Assembly: GCF_037102585.1 (NCBI RefSeq)
Contig: NW_027043820.1
Span: forward strand, 124,001 to 188,000
From: Saccharomycopsis crataegensis
Taxonomy: Eukaryota > Ascomycota > Saccharomycetes > Ascoideales > Saccharomycopsidaceae
DNA length: 64,000 nt
Direction of reading: 5' to 3'
Every line of letters starts with the position of its first letter. Within the stretch, counting starts at the first letter, position 1. This document shows positions 51,554-62,900 of this stretch, one piece after another. The notes under the pieces were generated by a model. That model saw only the letters and a list, made by a program, of their open reading frames with translations. It made no database searches and had not been told where the DNA came from. The translations under genes and the position numbers were made by a program.

Positions 51554-53440
51554 CTATACAACATAAGTTATACCTGGCATGACGATTGTAAACCCACATC
51601 CTAAACCCATCTCCTTCTCAACCACCAATAACTGTTCCAATACTCTTCTTCTTGGATCTTTGCCAGTATTTGTTTCCTTGACATGACTAATAAGCACTTT
51701 CAATCCCTCAAGAGGTTTGCGAGATTCACAAGAATTAGCATCCAACGAGACTTTTTGAGTGGTGCAAAACGATTTGGAAGTTTTGATGATTTCCGACTTT
51801 GAAGGTTTAGAATATTGGCAATCACCACAATGGTTTGTCAAAGAAGCCCCCGGCAGCTGTGATGCCGAAGAGCCTGACAACTCCAATGATTTGGTGACAT
51901 AGTTGGCCAAACACCCCAATTCATTACCCAAATGCTGCGGGGTCATATGTCCGAACAACGGAGTGTTTGCATCGACGTTTTCCATAGAACATTCCACAAC
52001 AATTGTCTTCAATCTTCCTTGAGCAATAAGTGGGGCCACAGATTGCCAAATGGCTTTATTATTTCCCGAAGATTCAAGATCGCCAAACACAAGAATATAT
52101 TGATCCAACCAATGTGACTTGATGAGATATGATGTGGAATAATAAGGAGTGTCGCAGCCTTGCAAATGGGCACCGTCCAGGACAATCCCATGGTAGGTGG
52201 TGAATGGTAAAACTGAAAAGTTTTGGTTGAGTTGGGTGACTGGGGTGGTAGAAAGATGATTTATTGGAACCGTGGCATGGTGGAGTTCTGGAGTCACCAA
52301 GAATTTCCCAGGATATGAGTCCACATTATCATCATGATGATGATGACAATGATGATTATTATTATTGGTGGTGGTGGTTTGTGGTGGTTTTTCTGGAAGA
52401 AGACCGTGCGAGTCTTCAATAATGGTTATTTCTGAACCATTGACATCATCTTCACCATTTGACCCATGAATATTTCGATAATAATAATTATGTTTTGAGT
52501 CGACAACCCGCGAGTCTTTCTCCATTTGGAAATTAGGTAAAGTGATGAATTTCAAAAACCCTCCATTGGTACTGCACGCCAAGTTCGGCCAGACAATCCC
52601 ATTGAAAACATGTTTCTTTAACGCATCGATTGTGAATTTCGAGCCGTATACTTTTCGAGGACCACTAGCACAATCAAATCCTGGAGAGTTTAGCACAAGT
52701 GCCGATATATGGTCCAAATGCGGGTGGGTTATGAGATAATGAGGGATCAATGATTGTAGTTCCAGGGCAAGTTGGTAAGACGATTTTTTTAAAACCGAGC
52801 AATCAAGGTTGAATAAAGTGATCGGACAACAACTGTACTGAGAAAACCCTAGAGAGTCGGGGTACGATCGTAGAGGGGGTAAATAAGAGTAAGATTTTTC
52901 AATCATTGTTTGGATGTCTTTGGAAAGATGACGGTTATTGTACTTGTCATTTTTGGCAATGGAATCTGCTGATGCCAGGGTATTTGGATTTATAGATTTG
53001 GAAAAGTTTCTGAACATGCATTTGAATCCTATTGACGATTTATACTGACTTCTGTGACTTTGCAGTGTAGATGGTTGTGATGATGGTGATGGTGCTGCTG
53101 GCGATGTTTCGCAAGGCTTATCAAAGACCCAACGGTTTTCTTGGAGAATGATTTCATTGATTTTCGATAATCCACATCCTGCATCGACACAAATGATTTG
53201 GTCGTCCAATTTCTTGGAGATGATTTGTTCCAACGGGTATTCGTCGGTCTTGATCATATAGGCGCAGGTTTTACCATCGATGGGGCCCCCAGAGCTTCCT
53301 AGAACAGTTAAATGGAAACATCCTGAAGACAGAGTATTGGAAGAAGTGGAGAAAAACTGGTTGGGTGAAGGGGATGAGAATATTGACGAAACTGTTGGCG
53401 ATGAGGTCAAAGATGGAGGTGTCTTAGATGACATGAACAT
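51554..53440 (-). CDS. PDE1: low-affinity cAMP phosphodiesterase (class II)
   Basis: This 628-aa protein is a class II cyclic nucleotide phosphodiesterase of the metallo-beta-lactamase fold, which hydrolyses cAMP and so damps PKA signalling. An N-terminal segment reads FHLTVLGSSGGPIDGKTCAY, then VDAGCGLSKINEI. The signature ITHPHLDH has its metal-binding HPHLDH at 239-244. Other fold motifs are GIVLDGAHLQGCDT, VFGDLESSG and TIVVECSMEN. It is longer than S. cerevisiae Pde1 (369 aa) because of disordered Ser/Pro, Asn and His-rich inserts (for example about 375-390). The start at 53440 (MFMSSKTPP; 53434 is an alternative) was chosen because the in-frame extension upstream is Ile/Phe-rich and ends in non-conserved sequence. 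Confidence 0.92.
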   Translation of the reverse strand: MFMSSKTPPSLTSSPTVSSIFSSPSPNQFFSTSSNTLSSGCFHLTVLGSSGGPIDGKTCAYMIKTDEYPLEQIISKKLDDQIICVDAGCGLSKINEIILQENRWVFDKPCETSPAAPSPSSQPSTLQSHRSQYKSSIGFKCMFRNFSKSINPNTLASADSIAKNDKYNNRHLSKDIQTMIEKSYSYLPPLRSYPDSLGFSQYSCCPITLFNLDCSVLKKSSYQLALELQSLIPHYLITHPHLDHISALVLNSPGFDCASGPRKVYGSKFTIDALKKHVFNGIVWPNLACSTNGGFLKFITLPNFQMEKDSRVVDSKHNYYYRNIHGSNGEDDVNGSEITIIEDSHGLLPEKPPQTTTTNNNNHHCHHHHDDNVDSYPGKFLVTPELHHATVPINHLSTTPVTQLNQNFSVLPFTTYHGIVLDGAHLQGCDTPYYSTSYLIKSHWLDQYILVFGDLESSGNNKAIWQSVAPLIAQGRLKTIVVECSMENVDANTPLFGHMTPQHLGNELGCLANYVTKSLELSGSSASQLPGASLTNHCGDCQYSKPSKSEIIKTSKSFCTTQKVSLDANSCESRKPLEGLKVLISHVKETNTGKDPRRRVLEQLLVVEKEMGLGCGFTIVMPGITYVV

Positions 53441-54520
53441 TGTATGAGTGACATACGGGACGACACTACTACGATGGCTGTGGTGATAGGATTTTTTTTG
53501 GAAGATGATGGTGAAGAGAAAATAGGATAGTGATATATGCTGTGAGATATCAACAAAAATGGAAGAGAAATGATCGTGATTTATTATTATTATTAATATT
53601 ATTATAGTGATGATTAGTACCCAATTTTCTTTTTTTTTCCATTTCTGCACAATGTGTGAAATGAAATTTGGAGGCAGGTTGGGCCAACTACTACTGTCAA
53701 GCGAGAGTCTGTAACACGACCATTTTATCGGGAGAGGGAGGGGTTTGTACTACTGAAGTGGTAGTTATGATGATATACTATACTATACCTATACCCAGAG
53801 GAAGTCAGCGAATTGTAATGGGAAATGGTCGCCTACAAAAAATCCTCACACTGACTGAATTGAACTTCGAAGGATCTCCGTGTGTTCAGATCCAAAAGTG
53901 ACAAAAGATAAGTTATCATCAGTTATTTATTATCGGCTAAATTAATATTAATGACAACCAGCAGAGATTTTCTCTCCGTTTCTGGGTGTTCGTTCTGATA
54001 CAATTAATTGGACGGCAATTAATGTAATTACCATAAAACAATTAAATAATAATAATAATTATAATAATAATAACCACCAGAGACATACATATAGAGACAC
54101 CACCCCCCTTCTGAAAAGAGATAGATCGACAAGATCGACGGTCAGGGTCTTGCTTAGTACATTAAATTAGGGTCTTTCTAGAAGGTGCTCTTACATGGGA
54201 CTAGCCGTACAATTATGCTTTTGCAAAATAGGGCTTATTAGTTATCATATTTTGGTTCAAGAAAAGTGCTCCTTTCCAAACATGAACATAAAGTTATCAT
54301 GATATAGAAGTATATACCTACAATTAACGTTGATTGCCATGTATATATATATATATATAAATATACATTACAATATTTAATTTAACACAATATATTGAAA
54401 ATTATAATAATAATAATAATATCCATCAAATGAAAATTATAATAATAATAATAATATCCATCAAATGAAAATTATAATAATAATAATAATATCCATCAAA
54501 TGAAAATTAAAATTAATAAA
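53441..54520. promoter_or_regulatory. PDE1 promoter and UTP21 3' region
   Basis: 1.08 kb between co-directional genes. It has AT-rich tracts (ATT and TAA runs near 53581-53606 and 54046-54072), a TA run near 54343-54358 and three 35-bp tandem repeats next to the UTP21 stop (listed separately). A 77-aa frame (53668-53901) shows no family signature. Confidence 0.4.
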
Positions 54521-54526
54521 TCAAAT
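54396..54526 (-). repeat. 35-bp tandem repeat in the UTP21 3' region
   Basis: Three near-identical 35-bp units begin TGAAAATTATAATAATAAT and end ATATCCATCAAA. A partial fourth unit overlaps the UTP21 stop codon, so the repeat seems to have grown from the UTP21 3' end. Confidence 0.85.
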
Positions 54527-57448
54527 GCCCGCCAAAAACGAGATCACCCCAGCACAATTCTTCACCAATTCATCAATACGATTGGTGCTTTCTTTGTTGA
54601 CATTCCCCCATTCTTGCAAAGCCGCTTCCAATTCTTCGTCTCCATTGGTCAATCTCTCTTGAATTATATCTCCATGGGTACGCAACAACACGTTCATGAT
54701 TGCTTCGAGCAAATCCCAATTCTTATTACTGCTAACCCCCACGGTAACAACCTTGACGAATCTCGTCAACTCATCGCCACCAAGCATGTCAAGCGATCTA
54801 ATTTCGAGATCAACCGACGATGGAGAAAGTGACACGAGGTACTTAAGAAACTCTTCATTGGCTTCGTCATTCCCTTCTCCTGTGGCCTTAACGAGCTTGG
54901 TAAACTTATTTTCAAATTCCACCGCTCCACCATTGGCGATTCTTGTCAACACTGCCGCATCTTCAAGATCAGCATTATTATTATTATTATCTTCTTCTTG
55001 TTCTTCCAAGTCCTTGTTGACATTACCCAATTTATCGGCATTAATGGTGACTTCAGTCCCTTCATCTTTTTTGGCGTCCCCAAAAGTTTGCAAGAAAAAT
55101 GGCGCCAATTCTGGTTTCTTTGGAGCTTCCAAAGGCTTATTGCGCTTCTTAATGGTGTCCAAATGAACAATAGTGCTGTACTTGTTTCTTGAACCAAGCG
55201 ATAAAGTGATCAAGTCATCACCAATTTGCTCGACGCTAGCAAAATTCTTGATAGTATCACTGCCATGGATGATTTCTCCATCATCTTCCAACGCCCCATC
55301 GAGCAACCCGGCACCACCTTCACCAGCAGCATTAGGCATTTTACCAATTCTTCCAAATTCCGCTTCGGTGATTTGTTTAGTGGCCACCGATTTGAATTGG
55401 GCTTTGTTGGTCCACAAAGAAATCCCATTACCAGTGACGTGGACCGTGGCCAAAAAGTTTCCGGTTGGGGAGAATTTCAACCCGGTAACGATATTATCAA
55501 CGAAAAACCCATCGATACATCCTCCGGTAGGCAAATCCCAAGTTCTAACCGTACCATCAAGAGATGAACTGACAATCCATCTACCATCAGGAGAGAAATC
55601 GATCCCGGTGATTCGGTTGCTGTGGCCCATCAACTGTCTAACAATCTTTCTGGTCACCACATCAACAACAATGATACTCAAATCATCAAGCACCACCGCC
55701 GCCAAATCAGAACCTTGGTGGTATTTCAAAATCGTGGCTGGGGATTCCAAATCAAGTTTCCCCAAAAGTTTACTACCGTTGAAATCATAAAATCCCATCA
55801 TTCCATCATGGCCGACAGAAACCATTTTTTTGTTCATGTTATCCATGGCTAAGCCGGCAACTTTACCATCATGGAACCGGATTTGTTTTCTAGCCACCCC
55901 ACTTTGCAAGTTATAAATGCCAATTCCCCCACCGTTGGACCCAACAAGGGCAAAGTTACCACAAGCAGAAACGCACACCGCAGAAACCCCGGTGGAATCA
56001 ATGGTTGGCAACAAATGACGGCCCAATCTTTTATGTTGGGAGTTCCAAGTACGGGCAAATGGTTCATCTTGATGCCCAGTAATAATGTCTTCCCATCCAA
56101 GGTATGGGGCTTGGGAAATTGCAAGGCTGGTCATTTCTGGGATCTTATCTTTACCGGCGCTGGCCCCACTGGCACTACTGGAACTCATACCTTTGGTGGC
56201 TCCAGATTTTGGAGGTCTTTGGGAGATTTCTTGCGCTTGAGAGTCTTTTCTCAATGAAAAACTCCAGAATGTACGGTCTTCGGCCGCCGATAACATGAAA
56301 TGATCTTCTTCATCCAAGAAATCAATGACACGAGGTGGTCCACTATGACCACCTCTGGAACGTAAATGACGAGGTGGAGGAACCACAATTCTCTTGTCGT
56401 TACCGCTGTTCATTGGGGGATCGAAAACCCATTCTCTCAATTGATTGTCATTCCCGGAACTGATGAACACCGCTTGACCGTTCAAAAACTCCAATTTGGA
56501 TAATCCATGACGATGAACGTTTGGTAATCTATGGAGTCTGGTGTTATTGTTCAAATCCCAAAATACCGCATCACCACTTCTTAACCCAATCGCCGTGTGG
56601 GCCATACCGTCGGTTCTAAAAGAGATACTAGAAACCGCCGATCCACTGCCTGCGATAGTGTTGGTCGAGGCAATATCTAACACTTTAATGATTTTATCGG
56701 TTCTAAGATTCAATAATACCACTTTACCTAAAGAGGTACCGAGTGCCAAACAATCAAGTACTGGAGCAAGGGTTGCGGTAGAAATTGCACCAAACGCGGC
56801 TTGTGAGAAATCATGGCGGGAACGGTGGATCAATTTGAGGGAACGGATGTTGAAAATCATGATATGTGATGGAGTGGTGATCACAATCTTGTTGAGATAA
56901 GTTGCTGGATGAAGAACGTTGGTGATTTGCCCGTACGAATCATTGACTTTAATATGAGCGTAAAATTTAGTTGGAAGCAGTTGCTTCTTAACGTCTTCTG
57001 AGTTTTCTTCAGCAGGCTTTTTGAAGATGTAAGCGTAGTTATTATCACAGACCCCGATTAAATAGTCTCCGAATACGCAAATTTTCACCACCTTGTTGTT
57101 TTTGATCCCCGATGGAGGAAGACATTTGACTGATTCTAATAACTTGCCTCGTTTATAGATCCCGATGGTGTTACCGTACGCAGCGTAAACGTATTGGAAC
57201 TTGGCTTCCAAGCAAGTGATATCACTGGAAGTCTGGGAAGACACAAAAAGCAAGTGTAAAGTGGCGGCATCATAAATTTGGAAGCATCTTCCAACTGAGG
57301 TAGCAATATAGTATGTTCCACCAAGGGTCCCCACGGTGAACGGGGTCAGGGTGGTGATGTTCCCAAGGGCTCTGAAAGGAGAGAATACTTTTGATCCATA
57401 GTTAGAGGAGCCAGGAGAGGTCTTTCTCTTCTTGACAATAGAGACCAT
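54521..57448 (-). CDS. UTP21: U3 snoRNP subunit Utp21 (WD40)
   Basis: This 975-aa protein belongs to the UTP-B subcomplex of the small-subunit processome, required for early 18S rRNA processing in the nucleolus. Two WD40 propellers fill about 30-700, with clear repeats such as ITGIDFSPDGRWIVSSSLDG, then TVRTWDLPTG. The C-terminal Utp21 domain (about 750-975) includes VEQIGDDLITLSLGSRNKYS and ends VISFLAGI. Length agrees with S. cerevisiae Utp21 (939 aa). The start MVSIVKKRKTSPGSS is the first Met. The intron-free frame is complete. It is divergent from the NmrA-like gene. Confidence 0.96.
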   Translation of the reverse strand: MVSIVKKRKTSPGSSNYGSKVFSPFRALGNITTLTPFTVGTLGGTYYIATSVGRCFQIYDAATLHLLFVSSQTSSDITCLEAKFQYVYAAYGNTIGIYKRGKLLESVKCLPPSGIKNNKVVKICVFGDYLIGVCDNNYAYIFKKPAEENSEDVKKQLLPTKFYAHIKVNDSYGQITNVLHPATYLNKIVITTPSHIMIFNIRSLKLIHRSRHDFSQAAFGAISTATLAPVLDCLALGTSLGKVVLLNLRTDKIIKVLDIASTNTIAGSGSAVSSISFRTDGMAHTAIGLRSGDAVFWDLNNNTRLHRLPNVHRHGLSKLEFLNGQAVFISSGNDNQLREWVFDPPMNSGNDKRIVVPPPRHLRSRGGHSGPPRVIDFLDEEDHFMLSAAEDRTFWSFSLRKDSQAQEISQRPPKSGATKGMSSSSASGASAGKDKIPEMTSLAISQAPYLGWEDIITGHQDEPFARTWNSQHKRLGRHLLPTIDSTGVSAVCVSACGNFALVGSNGGGIGIYNLQSGVARKQIRFHDGKVAGLAMDNMNKKMVSVGHDGMMGFYDFNGSKLLGKLDLESPATILKYHQGSDLAAVVLDDLSIIVVDVVTRKIVRQLMGHSNRITGIDFSPDGRWIVSSSLDGTVRTWDLPTGGCIDGFFVDNIVTGLKFSPTGNFLATVHVTGNGISLWTNKAQFKSVATKQITEAEFGRIGKMPNAAGEGGAGLLDGALEDDGEIIHGSDTIKNFASVEQIGDDLITLSLGSRNKYSTIVHLDTIKKRNKPLEAPKKPELAPFFLQTFGDAKKDEGTEVTINADKLGNVNKDLEEQEEDNNNNNADLEDAAVLTRIANGGAVEFENKFTKLVKATGEGNDEANEEFLKYLVSLSPSSVDLEIRSLDMLGGDELTRFVKVVTVGVSSNKNWDLLEAIMNVLLRTHGDIIQERLTNGDEELEAALQEWGNVNKESTNRIDELVKNCAGVISFLAGI

Positions 57449-58307
57449 GATGATTGGTTTTATATTCTTTTGGGATGATGATGATGATAATATTTTTTTT
57501 TTTTTTTTTTCTTAGTGAAAACGTTCAATCGAAAATTTTATTATTGATTTTCTTTGGAAAGAGTTTTTGTTTGTTTGTTTGTTTTCAGAACAACTGGTTG
57601 AATAACAATAATTGGAATAACCCAAATAACCCAGAGAAAACCACCAAAAGAATAAACGTTGTCGTCGTTTGATCAAAGAGGAGGAGTTGGGAAAAGATGA
57701 AATTTTTCACAAGAAGAAAAAAAAAATGTGCACCAACTGGGCGGAACTTATTATTATTTAGTGGGATTACCCATTTTTGAGATATGAGAAGATTCATTTT
57801 AAAATGCGGACCTTTTGGTTCTGTATCTGTTTATTGGGTATTATTGTATTACCTTAAGAAATTGTTGCTGGCCTGTCAAACAAACTTGGCCTTCCTTCCT
57901 TCCTTCCTTCCTTCGCAGTTTCTTCAACTTTGCAATTTCAACTCAATAATAATTAGGCAAGTCTCTAGCATGATTTATCCTGGTTGATGAGGGGTGAACA
58001 TTTCATGGATTTAGATCGAAGATGAAAGCTTTGCTGCTATTTGATAACAATATATCGACATGACTCTGGATCATTGCCGTGTATTTGCTGATTTATCCTT
58101 GGCTACACGTGATAGAAGAAGAAGAGGCAGAACAAAACAATATTATCTAAATTGTCACCCATTCTTTCAGTATATTGTTGCTCCCTCTATCAATTAGGGT
58201 ATTTCTTAACAAGTTTTGGATCGATCGCCAAACCACTACAAAAAATAAATTATATTACTGACTCGTGTGTTTATCCCTCATATTTTGGAAAGAAAAAAAA
58301 AAAAGCC
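57449..58307. promoter_or_regulatory. divergent promoter of UTP21 and the NmrA-like gene, with RRPE-like site
   Basis: 859 bp. TGAAATTTTTCA at 57698-57709, about 250 bp from the UTP21 start, resembles the RRPE element of ribosome-biogenesis genes. A CACGTG box is at 58106-58111. A poly-T tract (57492-57511) and CCTT repeats (57893-57914) are also present. Confidence 0.4.
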
Positions 58308-59213
58308 ATGTCTAAACCTGTCATCGCAATCATTGGAATCAATGGTAATCTCGGCTCCCCAGTCATTAAACAATTGACCTCGCCACAATTCAAAGATAAT
58401 TTCAGCTTGCCAATTAAAGCTATCACCAGAGACGCTTCCAAAAAACTTACCGATGAACTAATTGAGTACATTGAAATCAACGAGTTGAACGTTGAAAAAT
58501 ACGTCCAAGCGTTGACCGGGGTCGACGTTGTCATTAGTTTGGTGGGTCCTCGACAAATCTTAGATACTCTTGCTGAGGCATTGAAAATTGCCAAACCGAA
58601 ATTATATATCCCATCGCAATTCGGGACGTTGATTGCTGATGGAGAGAAAGTGATTTCTGGAGTGGTTGGTTATAAAGACAAACACAGTCAAAGGGTAAGG
58701 GACGAAGCAGGGGTGAAAACCGTGGATATCAGCACTTCGTTATTTTGCGTTCCTGGACTGTTCTTGTATGAACTTGTGGGTTGTGCTGGGTATGATCGGG
58801 ACACTAATCAAATCACTTACATTGGGGATGAGAATACCAAATTCGGTACCAGTTCGTTAATCGATATCGCCAAAGTCATTGCCATTCTTGTTTCTAAAAG
58901 TAATTATCAGGATATTCCAAATAACGTCAATATTTATTCCGATATCACATCCCAAAGGGAAATCGTTGATCATTACGTGGGAACCCATCCTGATATTCAG
59001 CCAGTTAAACAATTGCCAAATATCCCATTGGACGAGGCAATTGTCCAAGTGAAAAAAGCCCTTGCCAATGGGTTTTCCATGAAGCCATTCATGAAATATT
59101 TACAAGTGTTGAGTGCGGCTGGAGAAGGTAAAGGGTTGGCATTTATTGACAATAATCATAGAGAGTATGTTAATCCGGGAGAATCTATTTTCACATGGAC
59201 CAAGTATCCATGA
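58308..59213 (+). CDS. NmrA-like / isoflavone-reductase-like NAD(P)-binding protein
   Basis: This 301-aa protein has an N-terminal Rossmann fold with IGINGNLGSPVIKQL (GxxGxxG loop at about 9-15), then AITRDASKKLTDE, GVDVVISLVGP and LYIPSQFGTLI. These fit atypical short-chain dehydrogenases of the NmrA/phenylcoumaran-benzylic-ether-reductase type, many of which bind NADP(H) and act as reductases or redox-sensing regulators. The substrate is unknown. The ATG at 58308 follows an A-rich leader and begins the fold directly; an in-frame extension to 58152 is unrelated. I know no clear S. cerevisiae counterpart. Confidence 0.85.
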   Translation: MSKPVIAIIGINGNLGSPVIKQLTSPQFKDNFSLPIKAITRDASKKLTDELIEYIEINELNVEKYVQALTGVDVVISLVGPRQILDTLAEALKIAKPKLYIPSQFGTLIADGEKVISGVVGYKDKHSQRVRDEAGVKTVDISTSLFCVPGLFLYELVGCAGYDRDTNQITYIGDENTKFGTSSLIDIAKVIAILVSKSNYQDIPNNVNIYSDITSQREIVDHYVGTHPDIQPVKQLPNIPLDEAIVQVKKALANGFSMKPFMKYLQVLSAAGEGKGLAFIDNNHREYVNPGESIFTWTKYP

Positions 59214-59924
59214 ATCGCTACTTGAACAAGGGGTTATATATACTGTTATTACTGGTTATTCATCCACACAAATCGATAGATACAGATAAAAATGGATAAA
59301 ATATTCTATAAATTGTGTAGGCTACTGGCTATTGTATATGAATGTTCCGCAGTGATGGTACGTATTTGATATACCAAAACTGCGGATTTTTAGACTGGGA
59401 TAAACAACCGTTGGAGCGGTATACACTGTATTATACCGGTATATTCTATATAATTATGGGATACTCAGAGAGCTTTTAATGTTACATGAGCTTTTAATGT
59501 TACATCTTATGTATATTGTTAGTTAGTAATAATAATCGTTTCATTTGATACTGTGTAGCACCATTTCACCGGACAATTTCAACACATTTGGAAGCAACTA
59601 GCACATCGTCTCTAACATCTTGCTACACTAATTTTATCCCATCCTCTAATCAACAGAAAAAACAAGGACCGAGCAATTTGAAGATCTTCTTCTTCTTCTT
59701 TTCCTCGCCCTTCTTCTGTCATAATATTAATAATAATTATAGTGCATCTCGTCTACATATCATCAGATGTCATTCATTCACTGGTGGAAATCTATCGGGA
59801 TGCCTCCCTCTAAAAACAACAAGATTACCCGGCCAAATGGTTTCACCACATTTTATCCAACCCAGTGTTTACCCCAATATCGCTGTGATGGCACGCCCTT
59901 GTTATCTGTTTACGGCCACCCAAA
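59214..59924. promoter_or_regulatory. intergenic region and MTC5 promoter
   Basis: 711 bp. An 18-bp direct duplication (GAGCTTTTAATGTTACAT, twice, about 59471-59506) and a TATACC/GGTATA palindromic stretch near 59420-59445 are present. Two open frames here overlap each other and lack family features. Confidence 0.4.
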
Positions 59925-62900
59925 ATGTTCAGTAACGACAAGAGAAATTCTCGGTCATTCTCCAACTCCGTGACATTGTCGTTGGACAGCCTGGCCACCG
60001 CCATGGCGTTGTCGCCCTGGGGTCGAGATGTCGCGCTTGCTGGGCGTCGTGGATTATACATTATCGATCTCGATAACCCATTCTCCCCGCCTCGATGGGT
60101 CAGACACTTAACTTCTTGGGAAGTCCCCGATGTTCAATGGTCGCCCCATCCTCAGCGACCTTATTGGGTGGTTTCTACTTCGAATCAAAAGGGGATCATT
60201 TGGAACTTGTCGCGGTCGTCAGCTTCGGCGCATGAACATATTTTACACGGCCATGAACGTGCCATTACCGATATCAATTTCCATAATGTCCATCCAGAAA
60301 TCATTGCCACCACCTCGGTGGACTCCCATTGCTTGGTATGGGACGTTCGAGCTAATCCAAAACGCCCGGTACATGTGGTATGTGATTGGGATAGTGGGGC
60401 ATCGCAAATAAAGTGGAATTTCAAAAACGATTATGTATTTGCCAGTGCCCATGGAGAACGAATAAATATTTGGGATACCAGAAATGGCAACACTCCATTG
60501 TGTCGAATAACCGCCCACGATGGGAAGATCAACGGATTGAATTTCAGCCGGACTAAAGAAACAGAGCTTTTAAGTTGCTCGAATGACACCACGGTGAAAA
60601 GTTGGGATTATGGTAGTGGCGAGTTGCAGAAGAATTTCGTGATCAATGCCAATTTCCCAGTAATGAAGGCCCGGTATTTGCAGTTTAGCGATTCTTTGGC
60701 GATCATGCCATTACGAGGCGGAGATAATGCGTTAAAAATTGTCGAGACTCCCAAAAACAACTCGATAGTGGATTTGAACCCTATTCAAGAATTCAAAGCC
60801 CATCAGAAACCAATAACAGAATTCTTGTGGTGTAAAAGAGCGTCAAAAAATGAGAATATGAATAATGAATTCCAATTGATCACTTGGGGCTCCGATAAAG
60901 AATTGAAGGTGTGGAAAACCGAGGAAAGTTGTTATCAACGACTACATTATAATTATAAAGGACCAATGTCCCCTAATGATATAAGTTTGAGAAAACTGTT
61001 AAATCGTTTCAACTATGTCACGTATCGTGATGAGCCGCAATCAACTTACACTTCAAATTACGGGAAAATCTCTAACATTTTGACTTCCGATGTCAATTGG
61101 CTAACCAGTGAGATTGAAAATTATGGGCACTTGAAATGGATTACCAACGTCAAGACCGAAGGAGAGAGTAATCCTCAAGATCCTTATAATTTGGGTAAGG
61201 AATTAGGGTTGACTAATATTAAAGCCCTTGAAGAATTCCAGAATATTAGATTTGAAAATATCAATATCGGGGAAGGTAAATTAACATTATCATTATATTC
61301 TTCGATATTGACCTCTTTAGAAGATGCGATTATTTGTTCAGATAAGGACAAGCCGAAAATGAAAGAATCAGGGTCAAATGATAATAATGGCGCGGGAGGA
61401 TCTACTAACGCCAACGACAATAATGGTGAAATAAGTAGTAGGCCATCAACTCACGATGATAAATCAAAGAATAATAATGCTGAAGGTGATAAAGATAATA
61501 ATCGAGCCAAAATGGAAGGACAATCAGATAGCTCAAAGAAATCGGAAACTCAAAGTGTCGAGCCGGAAATTCATCCGCTGCTGATTTTCCTTCGGATAAA
61601 GATCAATTTTCCAAGGAATTATCCTTTCAAATCGCATCCCCATTTTTTCATTGAATCGAATCATGATACCAGTAGGAGAGATCGTGACAAGATCAAAATT
61701 TTGTTAGAATACGTGGCCCGAAAATGTTGTGAAGTTGATCGATTTTGTCTTGATATTCTTTGCGAAATATTGCTGGGCAGAACCGTCCACTTGGACCAGT
61801 TATTAAAAATCACTAGTGGAACAAGCACTGGTGATGTATCTGAAAATTCTGAAGTAGAATATGAAGAAGACGAAATAAAGCAGCGTCAAGGAGACGAATA
61901 TCCAACTTCTGATGGTGATCATTATGGAGTAACCGGGTCAGGAAAATCTATTGCTGCCGAAGTCGAAGAAGAAGAAGAAAAAGATGTTATTGACGATAAT
62001 GGCTATAATGGTGGTGACGACGATGATGATGATGGTGACGACGACGATGATGATGACGATGATGACGATGATGATGACGATGATGACGATGATGATGACG
62101 ATGATGACATGGAAAATCTTTTTGGGAAAAGGGAAGAGGAGCCTGATTACAATGATGAAGGTTCAAATATCTATGATTTCCCCCAAACAGGATCGATCTA
62201 CGAGGAAGAAGCGGTGATTTATTTTGGCGGTTCACAAGGGGAATTCAAAACCAGAAAAGCTTATAATATTCCTTGCGATATCAGTTGTGGGGCAAGTTGG
62301 GCACCAAATGGGCAACTCATTGTGTTTGCATCGCCAAAAACCAAAAAGCGTGCCAACAAAGTTCACTACGGTTCGGATCCGCTTCTAAGCAAGCAAACTC
62401 AAAATTATAGACTTATTTATTCCAAGAAATCAGGAGTGAACGCATTCACCCCTAATTTCTTCAGTGCCAATCAACCAGAAGAAGAAGAGAATGAAGAAGA
62501 AGAAGAAGAGCACGACGATTTTGATGAAAATGGGGAAATGGATGACGATTATGAAAAACGGGAATTCTATAACGATTATGACTCGATATCTGAGGGATCT
62601 CAAGAACGTTTCACAGACCATTATGGTGGGTACGGGAGTTCAAAAATGACCCGTTCAAGGGAAGACAATGGTTCACAATCTCAACGGATTTTCAATGTTG
62701 TTGCGTGCCTTGACTTTTCATTAATTTTACCTTCCAAATTTGACTTGGCTCAGAATTACCAAATCAGTGGCGGTCGACACGCCAAGGCTTATGACATTGC
62801 TGCTCATAACGCGGAAGTATCCAGTGATTTGTTACTTCAAAGCTTGCTATTGACAGAAGAGCTCTTGGAGATCACCAATGTATGGAATCTTGTTAAAGTT

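Noticed and set aside
53441-53650. 70-codon N-terminal extension of PDE1
   Set aside because: It is Ile/Phe/His-rich leader sequence without family similarity.
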